The translations under genes and the position numbers were made by a program. Under the pieces are notes generated by a model. That model was not told where the DNA came from. It saw nothing but the letters and a program-made list of their open reading frames with translations, and ran no database searches. Shown in pieces: positions 1-12,559 of a stretch of 64,000 bases of DNA. How positions within the stretch are numbered: position 1 is the stretch's first letter; each line of letters begins with the position of its first letter. This DNA is from Megalopta genalis (Eukaryota; Arthropoda; Insecta; Hymenoptera; Halictidae). The stretch lies in the NCBI RefSeq assembly GCF_051020955.1, contig NC_135029.1, positions 4,240,001 through 4,304,000 on the forward strand, written 5' to 3'.

Positions 1-723
1 AGTATACAGTACACGTGTAATTAATACATCCGTGCGTTAACCCATGTACTTCTTAACAAGCGAGTAAACGAGTGCAGGAGTTCCGAAATACACATAACCT
101 TTAAATTTGTAGAAGCACGTACCAGCTGTGTTCATACCCTATGTTCAATGCAATTTATACACTTTAGTAGTTTAATTTAAGTTGAATAGGTTATCAGAAA
201 GTTAATTTAGTATAAGTATATTAATAAATACATACAAAACAAATTATAAATACTTGGGACTTATCGGTATTTCGGTCACGATAACTGGTACAAGTAGCTT
301 TTTGAAGCATCGGTAATTAGGGCATTTACATTATTTTTATTTCTCAATAATTTCGTATCAAATTTAAGTCTCCAACGTTCTGGAAAAATTTATGTGTATA
401 GCCAGACAATAAATTGTATAACCAAACTAAACGATATGAAATGCGAGAAAATGTTAATATTTACATACATTTTAGCTGAAAATGTATAGATTATCGAAAA
501 ATTATCCTTGATGTGTCGGTAACTAGCACTCTTACCCGACTCCCTCAAAGGCCAGTTTAGCCCCCTACATTTCGCCCTCTGTCCCCCTTCGCGTTCCGTT
601 CCGTCTGCTTCGCGAATGGGGCGGCTCTATTCCTCAAACGTTTTTCGAGGCCATGCTGGGAGAAAACGAAATTCCATCGATAACTGCGAATCCGGCGTCG
701 TTTCTCTAAATGATTTTATCTCG
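1..723. other. AT-rich DNA without a recognised gene
   Basis: No open frame of note, no splice-site pair and no clear repeat family was seen. The last 200 bases become C-rich and lead into the GC-rich dispersed repeat that follows. Probably intergenic or intronic. Confidence 0.6.
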
Positions 724-804
724 CCGAACAAAATGCTCGGAGCCGATAAAAAGGGATCCTCGTCGATTAACTTCCGCTTCCCTTTCGGCCGACGTTCGCG
801 ACCC
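724..804 (+). repeat. GC-rich dispersed repeat, copy 1 of 5
   Basis: Shares an ordered set of blocks with copies near 19.34, 23.34, 25.39 and 28.54 kb. The blocks are a CGAACAAAATG-like start, a purine run, a CGATTAA core followed by TTCGTTTCCCTT-like pyrimidines, and a CpG-rich tail. Copies lie in the same orientation and in different reading frames, so the conservation is at DNA level and not protein level. Family identity is unknown; an old SINE, a MITE or a conserved noncoding module are all possible. Confidence 0.5.
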
Positions 805-1740
805 ACGCCGAATGGTAGCCGATCATTTCGAATGGTACTTAGGCGAGACCTCGAGTACCCGGATATCCGCGGGGCCGAATATCTGAATGGTGACGTCAAT
901 GGTTATCTGCGATATGGTTGTTCCGATACGATCGGATGAGACCTGTAAAACGCCGATCGTATTTGGTATACATAGAAGTACGCGTACAGGGAGATCCTTC
1001 GATGAATCGATTTTCTTTGGTACGCTCGTGTTCTGGATTTCGTCGAAAAAATTTTTATACAGTGGAATCTCTCTTTTGATAGAAGTGGAGTGGCTTTTAT
1101 TATGGAACTGGATACTGTGTTAACACTTTTTCTCAGCACTTGAAAAATCTTCTCGGATCGCTTAGCAACATCTCGAATGCATAATTCAGTTAACGCAGAA
1201 TTTACACGCCTTGATAGATTTAGAGAACTGATGATTTCTGAAAGTTTCTTGATTGTCAGAAGTGTTAAAAATCGTGACAAAAGTGCGAACTTCACAATCT
1301 TTAACTATTTGTAACCAGAGCTGAGTAAAAATGCTTGAAACAATTTTGGAAGTAGTTAATGAAATACTTTTGTTTGTATGAAATAATATTTCAAGGTTTA
1401 TTTGTCGTCATTGAGATAAGTACATGTATTGAAAATAGTTATTTATGTTGTGGTAAAGACAATTACTAGTTGTATAATAGTATTTTCTTTTTTTTTTTAA
1501 GATGTATTGGGAATAATTATTTGAGATAGTATTTTTCATGTGTCTAAATTTCTATTAATTATTTGAAATTCTCTTTCTTACGATGAATATTTATGAGAGG
1601 AAGTGAATCTATAGAAAAAGTACAAACACATGTTGTTATGAAAAATAAGCTTTTTCTCGTGTATACATTTTATATACTTATTATTTGTTAATTTTATTAG
1701 TTAATCCTTATCTTTTGTCCGTCATCTGAATAAAATGCCC
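805..1740. other. mixed-composition DNA, nothing recognised
   Basis: Overlapping open frames on both strands between about 616 and 1,295 contain no recognisable motif and have no splice or start context worth calling. The remainder is AT-rich. Confidence 0.5.
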
Positions 1741-1868
1741 AACTCTGGTTTGAACTAAGTAATTTCTTCAATCTTTTCCTATGAAAGAGTCTTAATAGAT
1801 ACAATAATTTTAAACTAAAAAATGTGATACCGGTTATTTTTATCATTACCGTAGGTTTAGTGTTAAGT
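1741..1868 (-). mobile_element. possible piggyBac-type MITE end
   Basis: On the minus strand the segment starts TTAACACTAAACCTACGGT. Similar starts occur at about 45,809 (TTAACACTCGAACTACCAAG) and 55,039 (TTAACACTAAAACTACCGAG). TTAA is the target site of piggyBac-family elements. Only one terminus is clear and no matching opposite end was found, so the extent is approximate. Confidence 0.35.
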
Positions 1869-1896
1869 AGAATTTGATACAAAAGTGAATTACACA

Positions 1897-1976
1897 ATAT
1901 TATTAATTATTATTATTGTTATTAATTATATATTATTATATATTTCTTGTCGTTGTTATATATTATTATATATTAT
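1897..1976. repeat. AT-rich low-complexity tract
   Basis: Degenerate TAT/ATTA repeats, interrupted once by CTTGTCGTTG. Confidence 0.8.
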
Positions 1977-2814
1977 TGATGATTAATACAAATTTCTTGA
2001 AATAAAAATTATTTGTCACGATAGTACCATTGTTGTCAGTCGCGTGTTTCATGGTCTTCGCTGTCGATAGTTTCTATGATTTCCTAGAATTTGCTATGCT
2101 AATTGTGGGGAAGTTAGATTACTATTATAAAATTTGTTCTACATATTTAGAACTTACTCGTAGTTGTTATAGTTACGGACACGATATTTTGAGGTCGTAA
2201 AATCGGTCGGATCCTAAAGTGCTGCGGTAATCGGGACAATTGTTTACGACGTCAAAATATAGTGGCTCCCTGACTAGAAGTTTTGCATAAATTTATTTAT
2301 TTTTAAGTCAGATGCAATCAGTCAAATCTTATTTTATTATCGTTTCGAAAATCCGAAAATACAAAGTCGTACAACATAAAGTAAGGTTTATATTTTTATT
2401 TACAACTCGATTTTCCCGAAAAAGCACGACATACTTCTATTTTATGAGAAGTTGACGTTTTGCATAACGTATTTTAAAAAATTTGCTTATAACAAGTACT
2501 TTCCACCTTTTTGCTAATTTAAGATTTGTATTTAAAATTGAACACGCAATTATTCACTTGCAATTCACATTTACGATTTTGTCAATGTTAACTTGGAAGG
2601 ACAATTTTGAAACGATAAAAACTACTTTTACTGAGTCGGATTCATGTCATAAAAACTAATGCACGATAACTTCAAAGTTCTTGATCGTTGGCAACCAATC
2701 ATTTTGATCATTAAAATAAATTATGCGCGTGTAGACTGCTATTTTATATGCTCACGCATCTCAGATATTTAACCCAAAATACCGACGAATATTTAAATTC
2801 TTCAATTTGGACAT

Positions 2815-3006
2815 TTGCCTCCGAGCAATTTCGGGGTAAAGTATATAGTTGAAATGGTAAACCACCTGGCGATTCGTACTTTTAATAAGAGGGCTAAACC
2901 CCTCTTAAACATGATGAGTGTTATGAGGATAACCATTGGGTCTGAGTCGAGGACCTATAACGTGTTTTACAAGGACACGGAGGTAGGCTGCTCGATGCGA
3001 CTATAA
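2815..3006 (+). pseudogene. short coding remnant, possibly transposon-derived
   Basis: A 63-codon frame lies in otherwise stop-rich AT DNA and has a more protein-like composition than its surroundings. It contains the stretch TFNKRAKPLLNMMSVM followed by ITIGSES. The pattern (aromatic/basic, then a hydrophobic helix, then I-T-I-G) loosely recalls uncharacterised transposon-associated proteins of arthropods, but I cannot name a family. There is no convincing ATG at the start of the frame and it ends at a TAA. No neighbouring exon was recognised. It may be a degraded fragment or simply a chance frame. Confidence 0.3.
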
Positions 3007-4545
3007 TAGCTGAGATTCCCCCAAAGTTCAGAAAATTGAAACAAGATCAAGAAGAAAAAGGATGGATTATTATTATGGATTATATATTGTTAATTTAATG
3101 TGTACAAGAAAATCTAATTTATATCATACCAGAGACGTTTCGTTACTATCTACTGTCTTCGTAGGAATTATCAAGATAAATTAGGAATTTATAATGCTTT
3201 TATTAGATTGAAATTTTTTAAACGTGTAAAAAATGTTACACGTTGACGTTACATGTTAAATGAACGAATATTTCTCTGCGATTCTTTTATATCACGGCAT
3301 AATAAAAATTCTTTACGTTTTAGTATACGATGCCGAATGAACGCCTTTTACTTTGATCATCGCTGGTGATTCATCGAAAAATATTATTTTCAACCTTCCT
3401 CATCTTCCGTCTTCCACATTCACGGTGGATGAATCATGTGCAATGATCATCCAAGGTGGAAGCGTGGAATTTAGTACGATCTTATGGCAAAAAGATTAAA
3501 TAAAATTTTATTTACTAATTCCAAGCATATTCTTATATCTCATTAGTTTATATACCTATTTGTGTTAATAACATTCAAAGATCATGGGCAAGAAAATTGA
3601 ATTCTTTATACTAGCAATAAAATTATATTATACATTTTTATAAGATAGGCAAAATAAGAGCAACACACAATTTCTGCCATTGACCCACATGACCAATTTA
3701 AATTACGAGTTCTTCAATCATAATGTATACGATAGTATATCAAAAAAGAACGAAATCTCAAATGAGAAAGTGAGAAACCACAGTATGCTTGTAAAAGTCT
3801 ATAAGCAGAATAAATAATTAGTATTAATCGATGTGGAATATATGATTAGAAAATTTAAATGTATCATTTGTTCGCATACGAATTATTAATCAGCTTAAAT
3901 ATGACAATAATAATACAATATAAATTATTAATCATGCTGTTCGGCAGTCTTTCAAATTCACAACGCGCGAAAGCAATTAGCTGTCTGCAAAAGATAGGAA
4001 TAATTGATGCGTTCTGTTTGTAATATTATTATAATTTTTAAATAATCGTTAAAATAATATATTGTCTTATCCAGTTACATGTGTTGTATATTTGAGCATA
4101 CAAATAATTTTTCTGTAGATTATCTCATCGTTTGAAATTTATTTCAATCACATAATATTCCATTTCATCTTTTTATTTGAGCAAATACTTGAAAGAAAAT
4201 TTTAATTACTCCCTACTTCCATTATGTCAACATCACAAACGTCTTCATTTGCTACAATGATAATAGCAAACAGTAAAATCATGAACATTCAAGTATTCAC
4301 AGTTAATTAATTAATTTGGTCCAACATCGTATGTTAAATTATTTATTACTTCAAGTAATCATTTTAAAATAACTTATTTGAGCGAAGCAAAATAAAACTG
4401 AAGTGGTCTCTTAAGTAAATCCATTATAAAATAATCCTGATCAACGGTAAGTAGTAATCAAAAATCATCTTATCTCTAATTGATATATTATAATATACGC
4501 GCGATTTTGAAATGTCCAAATAAAATATGTTTAACCAGTTCCAGC
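3007..4545. other. AT-rich DNA, nothing recognised
   Basis: Long AT-rich stretch without open frames of interest, tandem repeats or recognisable transposon ends. Confidence 0.6.
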
Positions 4546-4751
4546 AAAGTGGCATAAGTCACTTTACCGTAATGAAAAGTGGTGATTTTGTAATGTTTAT
4601 ACGAAATTATTTATACCGAGAAAAATATCAGTATCCTGAGATAACAAATACAAGTAAATCTTCTCGAAAGTTAGCATCCATATTTTTAAACGCGTTAAAA
4701 CGCAAACCCTTAAATATATCGACTTAAAAACAAAGTGACTTATGCCACTTT
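4546..4751. mobile_element. MITE-like unit with perfect 20-bp inverted repeats
   Basis: The left arm AAAGTGGCATAAGTCACTTT (4,546-4,565) has its exact reverse complement at 4,732-4,751. Each arm is itself a partial palindrome (AAAGTG...CACTTT). The 166-base interior has no recognised coding content. This looks like a non-autonomous DNA transposon or its subterminal repeats, but target-site duplications are not obvious, so the true ends may lie slightly outside. Confidence 0.5.
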
Positions 4752-5032
4752 CAAAATAAAGGGCTCATATATCTATATATAGAGTAAAATAAATCTCTTA
4801 ATTTATGACAGTATGTCGTTTTAAAATTAAGATGAAGTATATGAAACAATCAATTATTCCAAATAAAAAGTATCCAACAGTGCCCAAAATATCGCATTCT
4901 AGTTTACAGGAAAGAGATCTAACCTGTGATCAAGTGAATCAGAAAACTTGCCCGGCATTTCTGGTTTTCTTTGTTGCGTGCCTCTCGTGCAGCCTCAGGA
5001 TGCGACGATCAGGGTCGATCTCCCGCATCGAT

Positions 5033-5059
5033 AGATGGCGCTGCGATCGAGCGATCGCA
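5033..5059 (+). promoter_or_regulatory. CTCF-like core next to a palindrome
   Basis: AGATGGCGCT at 5,033-5,042 resembles the insect CTCF core. It is directly followed by TGCGATCG AG CGATCGCA (5,042-5,059), two perfect 8-base arms with a 2-base spacer. The pair sits about 100 bases upstream of an initiator-like site in a GC-rich patch. Binding is inference only. Confidence 0.35.
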
Positions 5060-5152
5060 TTGCGTTGGTGTGCGCCGCCATGGACCCGTTACTTGGAACG
5101 CGGTTGTCGTGGGGTACGCTTGTTTACGTCTAACTAAGAGAGTGCTTATTTC

Positions 5153-5541
5153 AGTTAGTCTTATCACAGTGGATTTGTGTTTATTGTGTGTCGCAATTGC
5201 ATCGGAACGTGCTCCTTCCCTGGAATTGACTGAGCCGATTCACGCACCAATTAGGATGTACAGGAGATGAGAAAATTTGATCATAGTGGTCGCATCCCAG
5301 CGTGTGTCTTTTTTGTTCAATGTGCGGTTCATTTATAAAGTGAGTGCAGATAATGAGTGCAGTGGAACACTTCAGTGTCAGTTTTGTGCAGCTGTTGATT
5401 TCCATCGATTCGGGAAGAGCTTACGGTGAGAACCTGTTGGAATTATATGTATTAGTGAAAATGAGATGGTTTGGGAGTTAGTCGGTACTAACACAATTAA
5501 ATGGATAGCGTTGTTGTAGATTGTGTGATAATGTATACGGG
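5153..5541 (+). other. candidate untranslated first exon with splice donors
   Basis: A GC-richer patch contains an initiator-like TCAGTT (5,151-5,156) downstream of the CTCF-like site. It is followed by two donor-like sites: a moderate one at 5,426 (ACG|GTGAGA) and a strong one at 5,542 (CGGG|GTAAGT). No long open frame crosses the segment, so if it is an exon it is probably 5' untranslated. The recursive-splice-like site on the same strand at 20,440 fits a very long first intron. The start position is a guess from the initiator motif. No acceptor-bearing coding exon was identified in the window. Confidence 0.35.
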
Positions 5542-5547
5542 GTAAGT

Positions 5548-6875
5548 TTTCTAATTTGGACATTCTTGAATTATCGGTTTTAAGTTCAGTAATGTTGATT
5601 AAGTTAATATTTTCTTTTATACCTGCCTGTCATTAATTTCAAGACGTAAGCATAATTTATTAAGTATTATATAGCTATATGAGTATAATGAGTATTTATT
5701 TAACTCTTATTTTATATATTAAAGCTTCCATCTCCTTAATTCAATGCAAAATAAATCGGACAATCATTCTGATACGGAGGGAGTACTCCAATATATTTTT
5801 AAGGTACTCCTCGAGACACATAGATGTTAATAAAACACAAGGAAATTTTACTTAATTGCCAGAATCTACAAAGATAGTCAAACAACACTCCGCCGGCCTA
5901 GCGTTAATAGATGCATCTAAAATTGAAGGATCTGTTTAGAAACGAATGGAAATATGTTGAAATTTCAAGAAATGATTATTTAAATTTATTACTCATAAAT
6001 GATTACTAATTTATTACTTGTTTTTTAAACCTTTAAAAAACGAAGGATATGTTCGGGGGGTTAGTGTTCGGTAACTCACCCGGTATATCGGCAAGTACTA
6101 TATGTATTGTAGTATGTGCTGTGCAAGTACACATCAATTTTTCCTCGGTTGTCGGCAGCACTAGCTCATACATCATAAAATCTAATTTTGTTGTGAAGGG
6201 ACACTTGATTTTTTGAATTTTCCACGGTAATCAAATAATCGAGGTCTCGATGCATCATATGTGCAAGATTTTTCGTTGAAAGTCATGTTCAATTATAATT
6301 TATAAGAATGCATCTTTATTTAATGCATACTTTTCAGAGCATCATCTTGAATTGATAGGAGGGAAAAGATCTCTTCTGAAAATTAAAATTTCTTTTATGA
6401 ATTATTTGTATGAATTATATTTATTTTTCACTATGAATTTCTTTCACGAATTATATTTAATCTACTATTAATTTTCTTTATGAATATACGTATTCTATAA
6501 TGAATTATATTTTTCATACGTATATGATATCAAAAGAATATTTGGCTATTCTCAACCCCCATAACTTCTAAATATTGAATAAATGATAGAAAATATTTTT
6601 TTTCTTCGGGTCTGCTTAACTATGCAAAGAGCTTGATGCATACCGTACATAAAAAAGCTCCATGTGCTATTCCATTTAAAAATTCGAGCTTTTGTAAATC
6701 TCCAAATTTCTTACAGATATCATTCGACTTGTTCAAATTTTGATTGTTGGCAGCGATAAAAAAGTTGAAAAATCATCCCTCTTGTATCTTATTGTCATTT
6801 TAGTCATTGCAATTTTTGCAATTACTTTTTGACTTATTGTCTAGTAAAATAAACAGTCTTAACATGTCGAACAAA
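5548..6875. other. AT-rich DNA, possible first-intron sequence
   Basis: No gene or recognised repeat. If the donor at 5,542 is real, this is the start of a long plus-strand intron. Confidence 0.45.
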
Positions 6876-6940
6876 TTCGAGTAATTTGGTTCAATTTTAA
6901 GAAGGAGTCCATTCCATTTAAAAGGGTGTCCGAATATTAA
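6876..6940. repeat. dispersed transposon-like fragment
   Basis: The string from TTTGGTTCAATTTTAAG through TTTAAAAGGGTGTCC recurs in similar form at 15,732-15,783. The two look like diverged copies of one element terminus. Family not identified. Confidence 0.4.
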
Positions 6941-7805
6941 TGTTACTCGCTGTACATACAACAAGTGTACGTACCGTATAATATCAATATGAATACGGTA
7001 AATCGTCGGTCTTCCTGTTTGCAACAGAACCGAGAGCTCGGAAAAACAATATCATCCTTTTGGTACGGTCGACAGTTTTTCATGCAGTTGCAAGATGCTA
7101 GACGGCGACATCCTTCAAACTTTCATACTTTGAAAGTTTCATGAATGTCCCCTGAATACTTAGCGGATACATTTTACGGAGTTTAAACTTTCCGAATATA
7201 AAGATAGCGTCATAAACATCGATTTTTCGAAATTCAATCGCTCGAAGGTAGGACGAAAGAAATATACTATATAATAATATACAGGGTGTTCGAGAAATCG
7301 CGATATCATTACTAAATTTTTACTATCACTAAAATTAATCAGTTATTGAAATTTTACTTGTTACTTACATTTTTAAATTAAAAATATAGAAACAGGACTT
7401 TTTTTTGACGATTTACACTGAAAACGTATAAAATGATAAAAAAACAATTGCGAAATGTAATACAAGTTCAATGAAATATAACAAACGATTAATTTGATAT
7501 TTTATATTGCGTTTCTTTAAAATAAATAGTAATTTTCATTTATAGTCCTACACTCTTGACCGGGCAGTGTCAATTGATTTTTACTTTCCTTTTTCAAACT
7601 TTCTTATGTATAACACAAAGCTTTTAAGATTTTGAATACTCTGGAGATGATATACGTCATTTCTTACATTTTAAATAAGGTAATTACGAAGTATGTCAAG
7701 TGTTTTAGCCTTTTGTGCAGCACTGTACCTCCTCTGAAGTATAGTTCACTTTTTCTAGAACATTTGTTAGTATTGTAACAGATGCTTCACCGTACTTATT
7801 ATTAC

Positions 7806-7806
7806 C

Positions 7807-7870
<64 letters not shown>

Positions 7871-7871
7871 T
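7806..7871. repeat. (ATT)n microsatellite
   Basis: About 21 uninterrupted ATT triplets. Confidence 0.97.
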
Positions 7872-7879
7872 TACATACT

Positions 7880-8450
7880 CGATTTATTTTTCGGAGTTAT
7901 AAACGCGGTTTTCTTTTTCCTGCGTGCTATCGGACCCTCGCAGAAAAAGCTGAAACGTAAGGAAAGTGATACGGACAGGACAATCGCCGGTATCAGCGGG
8001 CGTGATAGAATTTCAGGTTTGCGGAGTGTCTGTTTCGAAATTTATTGGCTGTATGTGCAAACGCGCGGTGGCCTCGAAAAAATACACACAGGCGAAAAGG
8101 AATAATCAACGAGAACGGAATTGCATTTCGCGTACGGTTATTCCAGCGCTATTTTTCTTTGCGTTCTTTGCCTGTCATTCGGACGCGTAGATCCGTATAC
8201 TCCGCAAACGGAGACAGATGTCGCTTTGTAACTGTACGTTCGCCTATTGGCGAATTTATTGACTTTTTATCGAACACTCGCCGGACTCGTGACGTATTCT
8301 TCTATTATGTATCACTCCATTTTATTGACCACAACGGCCTTTTATGTTACCGATTTTTCCTGATTGCGACGCGGAATCTATCCACCGACGGTGTAATTTT
8401 CGATCATCTCAACGCTTATGTCAATAACTGACCACCCGCTTTCATCGAGC
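7880..8450. other. moderate-GC patch, no gene recognised
   Basis: Overlapping plus-strand frames, the longest at 8,045-8,431 (128 codons), contain no recognisable domain or convincing start context. They are probably chance frames in a stop-poor patch. Confidence 0.45.
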
Positions 8451-8823
8451 TGCCTGAAATTTTGATATGGCCCTGTTGGTTCACGGAACTGCTGTAGATC
8501 TCTGATATTTGAATAATTTCCTGCTAATTCATATTCAGAATATAATTATACGCGTCGGTATTGATATTTGGAGGACGATATTGTTTGGACAGATTTGGAA
8601 ATTTATCTCTGCGCTGATAAAATAGTTGACATTGAAAAATTTAACTTCTTAGTTTCTAAGAAGTCTGCAACTAATTAAAATCATATAATTATACTATTTA
8701 AAGCAATATATCTAAATATCAGCTATATACAATGGCAACGTTCTCAAAAGTGTGATTGCAATTTTAATCACTTACTTCTTCATTTGTACCGCTATACAAT
8801 AATACTGAGCAACATGTAATAAG

Positions 8824-8997
8824 TAGACTGCGGATATGTATGCAAAATAAATATTTTCTAAGTAAATTGTATTAAATATGAATTTAGTAGAAACGTATTT
8901 CTTTTCTCAATAATTCTAATAAATTCAGAAAAATGTAGGGACATCTTTAAATATATATATTTATATTTAAATATAAATGCATGAAATCTACAATCCG
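8824..8997. mobile_element. probable copy of the TAGACTGCGG mariner-type MITE
   Basis: The left end TAGACTGCGGATATGTATGC is clear. The right end near 8,975-8,997 (ATAAATGCATGAAATCTACA) is a diverged version of the family's right terminus. The TA at the ends fits mariner/Tc1-type insertion. Confidence 0.45.
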
Positions 8998-9330
8998 GTA
9001 ATAAACTCCTTAACGGCATCCTTTCAGTATAGGTACTTTAAAAAGTTGTCCAGTTCGTTTATTATTTCGGTTGTCGTTTATATTATATTGATCATGGTGT
9101 TTTCTGTTCTTACATACAAATATGAATCTTGGAATTTGTCGTATTTTAATATAGCTGAATTAAAAGATACCTTTTATAATAATAAGCATTATTAGCAAGG
9201 TCTGGTAAACTTGCACGAATGGAATCTTTTGTAAATTAATGTACTGTCGCTCATTTCATGGAAATGTAAGTCGTAGAATTACATACAAAAATAATGAAGA
9301 AACAAAACCGATGGATTAAAGAATTATTAT

Positions 9331-9352
9331 TAGACTGCAGATCTTCACGCAA
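9331..9352 (+). mobile_element. solo left end of the TAGACTGCGG family
   Basis: TAGACTGCAGATCTTCACGC matches the family terminus. No paired right end was found. Confidence 0.4.
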
Positions 9353-9726
9353 ACTCTTACCTTCATTAATCATTTTCTGAATGTCTGAGGAAGCGACATT
9401 TTTACATCGACGAAAAAGTTTCTTATCATGAACATAGAATTATTAATTTTCATGAGTTCACGTTTGTTGTTATAATTATATATGACGTAACTTTGATATC
9501 TTACATCTCTATATGTATGTTCATTTATTGATTTATTATTTTCACTGTTCTATTAAATAGCTGTGCACAAATCTCAAGCGTCTAATTATTATTAGAATCA
9601 CTCTTTTAATATCGTTCATTAGGGTTTTGTCAACACACGTTTCTAGTTCATTTTCCAACATTGTGTTCCAACATTGTTAAAATGTTTTTGTTGTATTATT
9701 TATAACGTTTTCGTGTGGTGAAGGTT

Positions 9727-9894
9727 TGGGGATTTCATTTGTTGGTTGACGTGCAGTTCCCCTTGTAGCTTGATCGGCCAATTCGTTGCCTGTTATTCCC
9801 CGATGGGATTGTAACGTAACCATGCAATACCTGCACAGTCGTTACTATTTTCCAATTCAGTGTAACATTTTCGTATTAGTTCGATTAACTGTAG
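9727..9894 (-). pseudogene. non-LTR retrotransposon RNase H remnant
   Basis: Read on the minus strand, the segment encodes LQLIELIRKCYTELE, then GIAWLRYNPI, and after a frameshift near 9,800-9,812 GITGNELADQATRGT. This follows the C-terminal half of the RNase H domain of non-LTR retrotransposons, where a W-P-S-H-type strand precedes G-(I/N)-x-G-N-E-x-A-D. The histidine of the usual S-H pair is lost. No reverse transcriptase or endonuclease sequence adjoins it, so this is a short decayed relic. The match rests on motif spacing alone. Confidence 0.65.
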
Positions 9895-9929
9895 TATTTT
9901 TATTTTCAATGTGAACGTTGCGACAATGC

Positions 9930-12220
9930 TGGTATTGTACTTAGCGGACCGGTGTGTACAATGGACTTTTCGATTTAGTATTTTCCCTTTGATTGCTTTT
10001 AATGCGAACTATTAGTGCAATACAAACTGTCGGATTTTTTTTTTAAATTTACATAAACTGCGGTGCAATGTGTTTCGCGAAGAAAGTGAGCAATTTGAAC
10101 ATAATAGTGAGCAATTTAAACTTAACTTTTTTATTAAATTAAAAGTCATTTGTCAATCTTTTTACTACTATTTGTTGTCACGTAATTAATGAGTAACTTT
10201 TGTATGAATAATTTTTCGAGTAAACATTTTTACAAACATTTTACTTTCCATCATTTCTTTCCTATTGTCTTATATGATCATTTCGTTTTTTCACACATTA
10301 ACGATGAACTCGCTAAGAAATTGTTCAAATAAAAGTTGTTCAGTGATTATGTGATAATAAATTTCAATTATAATATTGATAAGAAACTTGTTATTTAATA
10401 CAAAAAGTTAGGTATACATAACACTGTTCATTAATACATTCGTGAGGAATTCATTCAATACATTTGTTACTTGGGACAAATATTACAATAAAAATAGCTA
10501 AAAATTCAAATGAACGTATTATTTAGTACACCGTAAATCTTTGTTCATCAATTGATAAGCTCTTTAAAAAAATATTTCTGTTTCTTGTCATTCGTCTACA
10601 CGGACAAAAACCCATTATTATTCAATATACAAAGAGATATCTGTGCAGTTGCGATAGAGAACATTTATTAGAAAAGAAAGCGATCTATAGAACTACACAA
10701 GTTACGCATCGTACAAGATAAAATTGATAATAAAATACAAAGTTAGTCGTAGATTGTAGGCTCGATAGGGCGAGATTTCATCTCCAGAAAGTTATATTAG
10801 AGATATCGGTCGAAACTGAATTGATGTAGGAATTATTATTTTTGTTCCGCGCAGAATCGAGAGCACTGTGCGACGTTGAAAAAATAAAGGAAAAGAAAAT
10901 ACGACGTTCCATGAGCATCAACCTAATATTCCAGTTGTTGACCCAAGGTTTAAATTCGCATGTTGTTTAGCGCTGTGTTCCGTTGTCGGTGTAGAGTCGA
11001 TAAGAATGAAAGTTTCATCGGGATGGTATTGTTCGATTCCACGCACAAACTGACCCGCGTTAGACTTAAATCCATTGCATTGGTTCGCCGTTATTGAAAT
11101 TATAATGCTGCCCCCTCGAATTTCGCGAGTCACGGAATTACGCATTGTTCACAGATTTTAATTATTCTGGCAGTACGTGAAATCATTTTCCACGGTTAAT
11201 AGATTCAAAATCCGCGGAACGAGGCGCAGGATAACGATTCCGTGCTTCTCGTATGACGGTAACTTTTTTATCGCCGCTTTTTTACCGCGCGTGTAGTGAT
11301 TTTACGTTGCTCATTTAGGAGCTCGACGTACATATTACGCGTATTTAAAGGAAACTGCGAGTACTAATGTAAATTCGGGAATAGTGAATACATTTCGATA
11401 TTCTTTATTCATAGAACGGGATCGAGCAGCTGGATTTCTGCTTTTTGCATACATTCGTCGCTATCAAATTATCGACGAGAATTGCATTATTTAAGGTTTT
11501 CTGTGACAAGGCTAGGCCAGCGAGCTTTTTAAACAATACCTACTCCACTAAATGTAAAATTGTTATCGGATGGGATCCGGACAAAGAAAATGCTGAATGC
11601 GCTCCGATAAATTGCGACTGTCGTATTGATTTTGCAATACGTATGGAATGAAATTCAAAAAATATAACGAAGTATGATTCCGGATACTGTTCGGTACGTA
11701 TCGTGGAAGCAGAGAAATAGAAGACGCGATCGATAGAAGAACATTTTGAAATATGGTACTGATCTAACGAAATATGAAAGCACGCGCTTCCTCGAAATCA
11801 TAGTAGTTATCGAACAAAATATTTTACTTACAGTTTCGTGTCTTTTTGTCTTGAAATATTTTATAAACAAACAAACAAACGTATTTTATAATTCACTATT
11901 ATTGAAGTGATAAAAATGTATTTTCATTGGAAGTGATTTAGAACACTTCTAAAATCTTGTAGCAAAAGTAGTACGAAATTTACATAAATTAATTCATCTA
12001 ATTTTCAAAAAACGATACAGATTTACTTCTGACACTTAAAAGTGATTAACGTGTGTTGCTTCGTAAAAACTACAATATTAAATTTGTGTCAAGTTCTCGC
12101 GATTTTTATTATATATAATGTCTATTCGAATTAAGAAATTAATTCATTATTTCAGATGAGAATGTCTTTAGAATTTCATAATAAACACAATTTCACAATT
12201 TAATAATAGTGTGAAATTGC
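9930..12220. other. mixed DNA without recognised genes
   Basis: AT-rich, with a moderately GC-rich patch at about 10,850-11,650 that holds only short frames lacking domains. No transposon ends were recognised. Confidence 0.5.
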
Positions 12221-12224
12221 ATAG

Positions 12225-12365
12225 AATTGTACATATATTATATAGTATAACATTGTATAATTAAATATTATACAGGATAAAATAGTATAATATTGTAATA
12301 AAATTACAATATTGTATAATATTGTAATAAAATTACAATATTGTATATTATGTAATATAAAATTA
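12225..12365. repeat. palindromic AT-rich tandem tract
   Basis: Contains two tandem copies of AATATTGTAATAAAATTACAA-like units. Within each, AATATTGTAAT and ATTACAATATT are reverse complements, so each unit is a hairpin. Flanking TATTATA repeats extend the tract. Confidence 0.75.
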
Positions 12366-12559
12366 TACATTACCTATTCGGTATAAAATCATAAAATAGT
12401 TTCTTGTGAATAAGGAACATTCCTCATATCGGTTCAAGCCAGAAAAAATTGGGGTGTGAAACAATCGTATTGTCGAGAAGAGGAATATCCGTGAATAGAT
12501 TGAATAGCCACGATTGAGAAATAAAAACAAGTTTCGTGTAAAAGTTTTAGACGAGCAAG

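Noticed and set aside
8045..8431. 128-codon plus-strand frame
   Set aside because: No domain or start context, and neighbouring frames overlap it; likely chance in a stop-poor patch.
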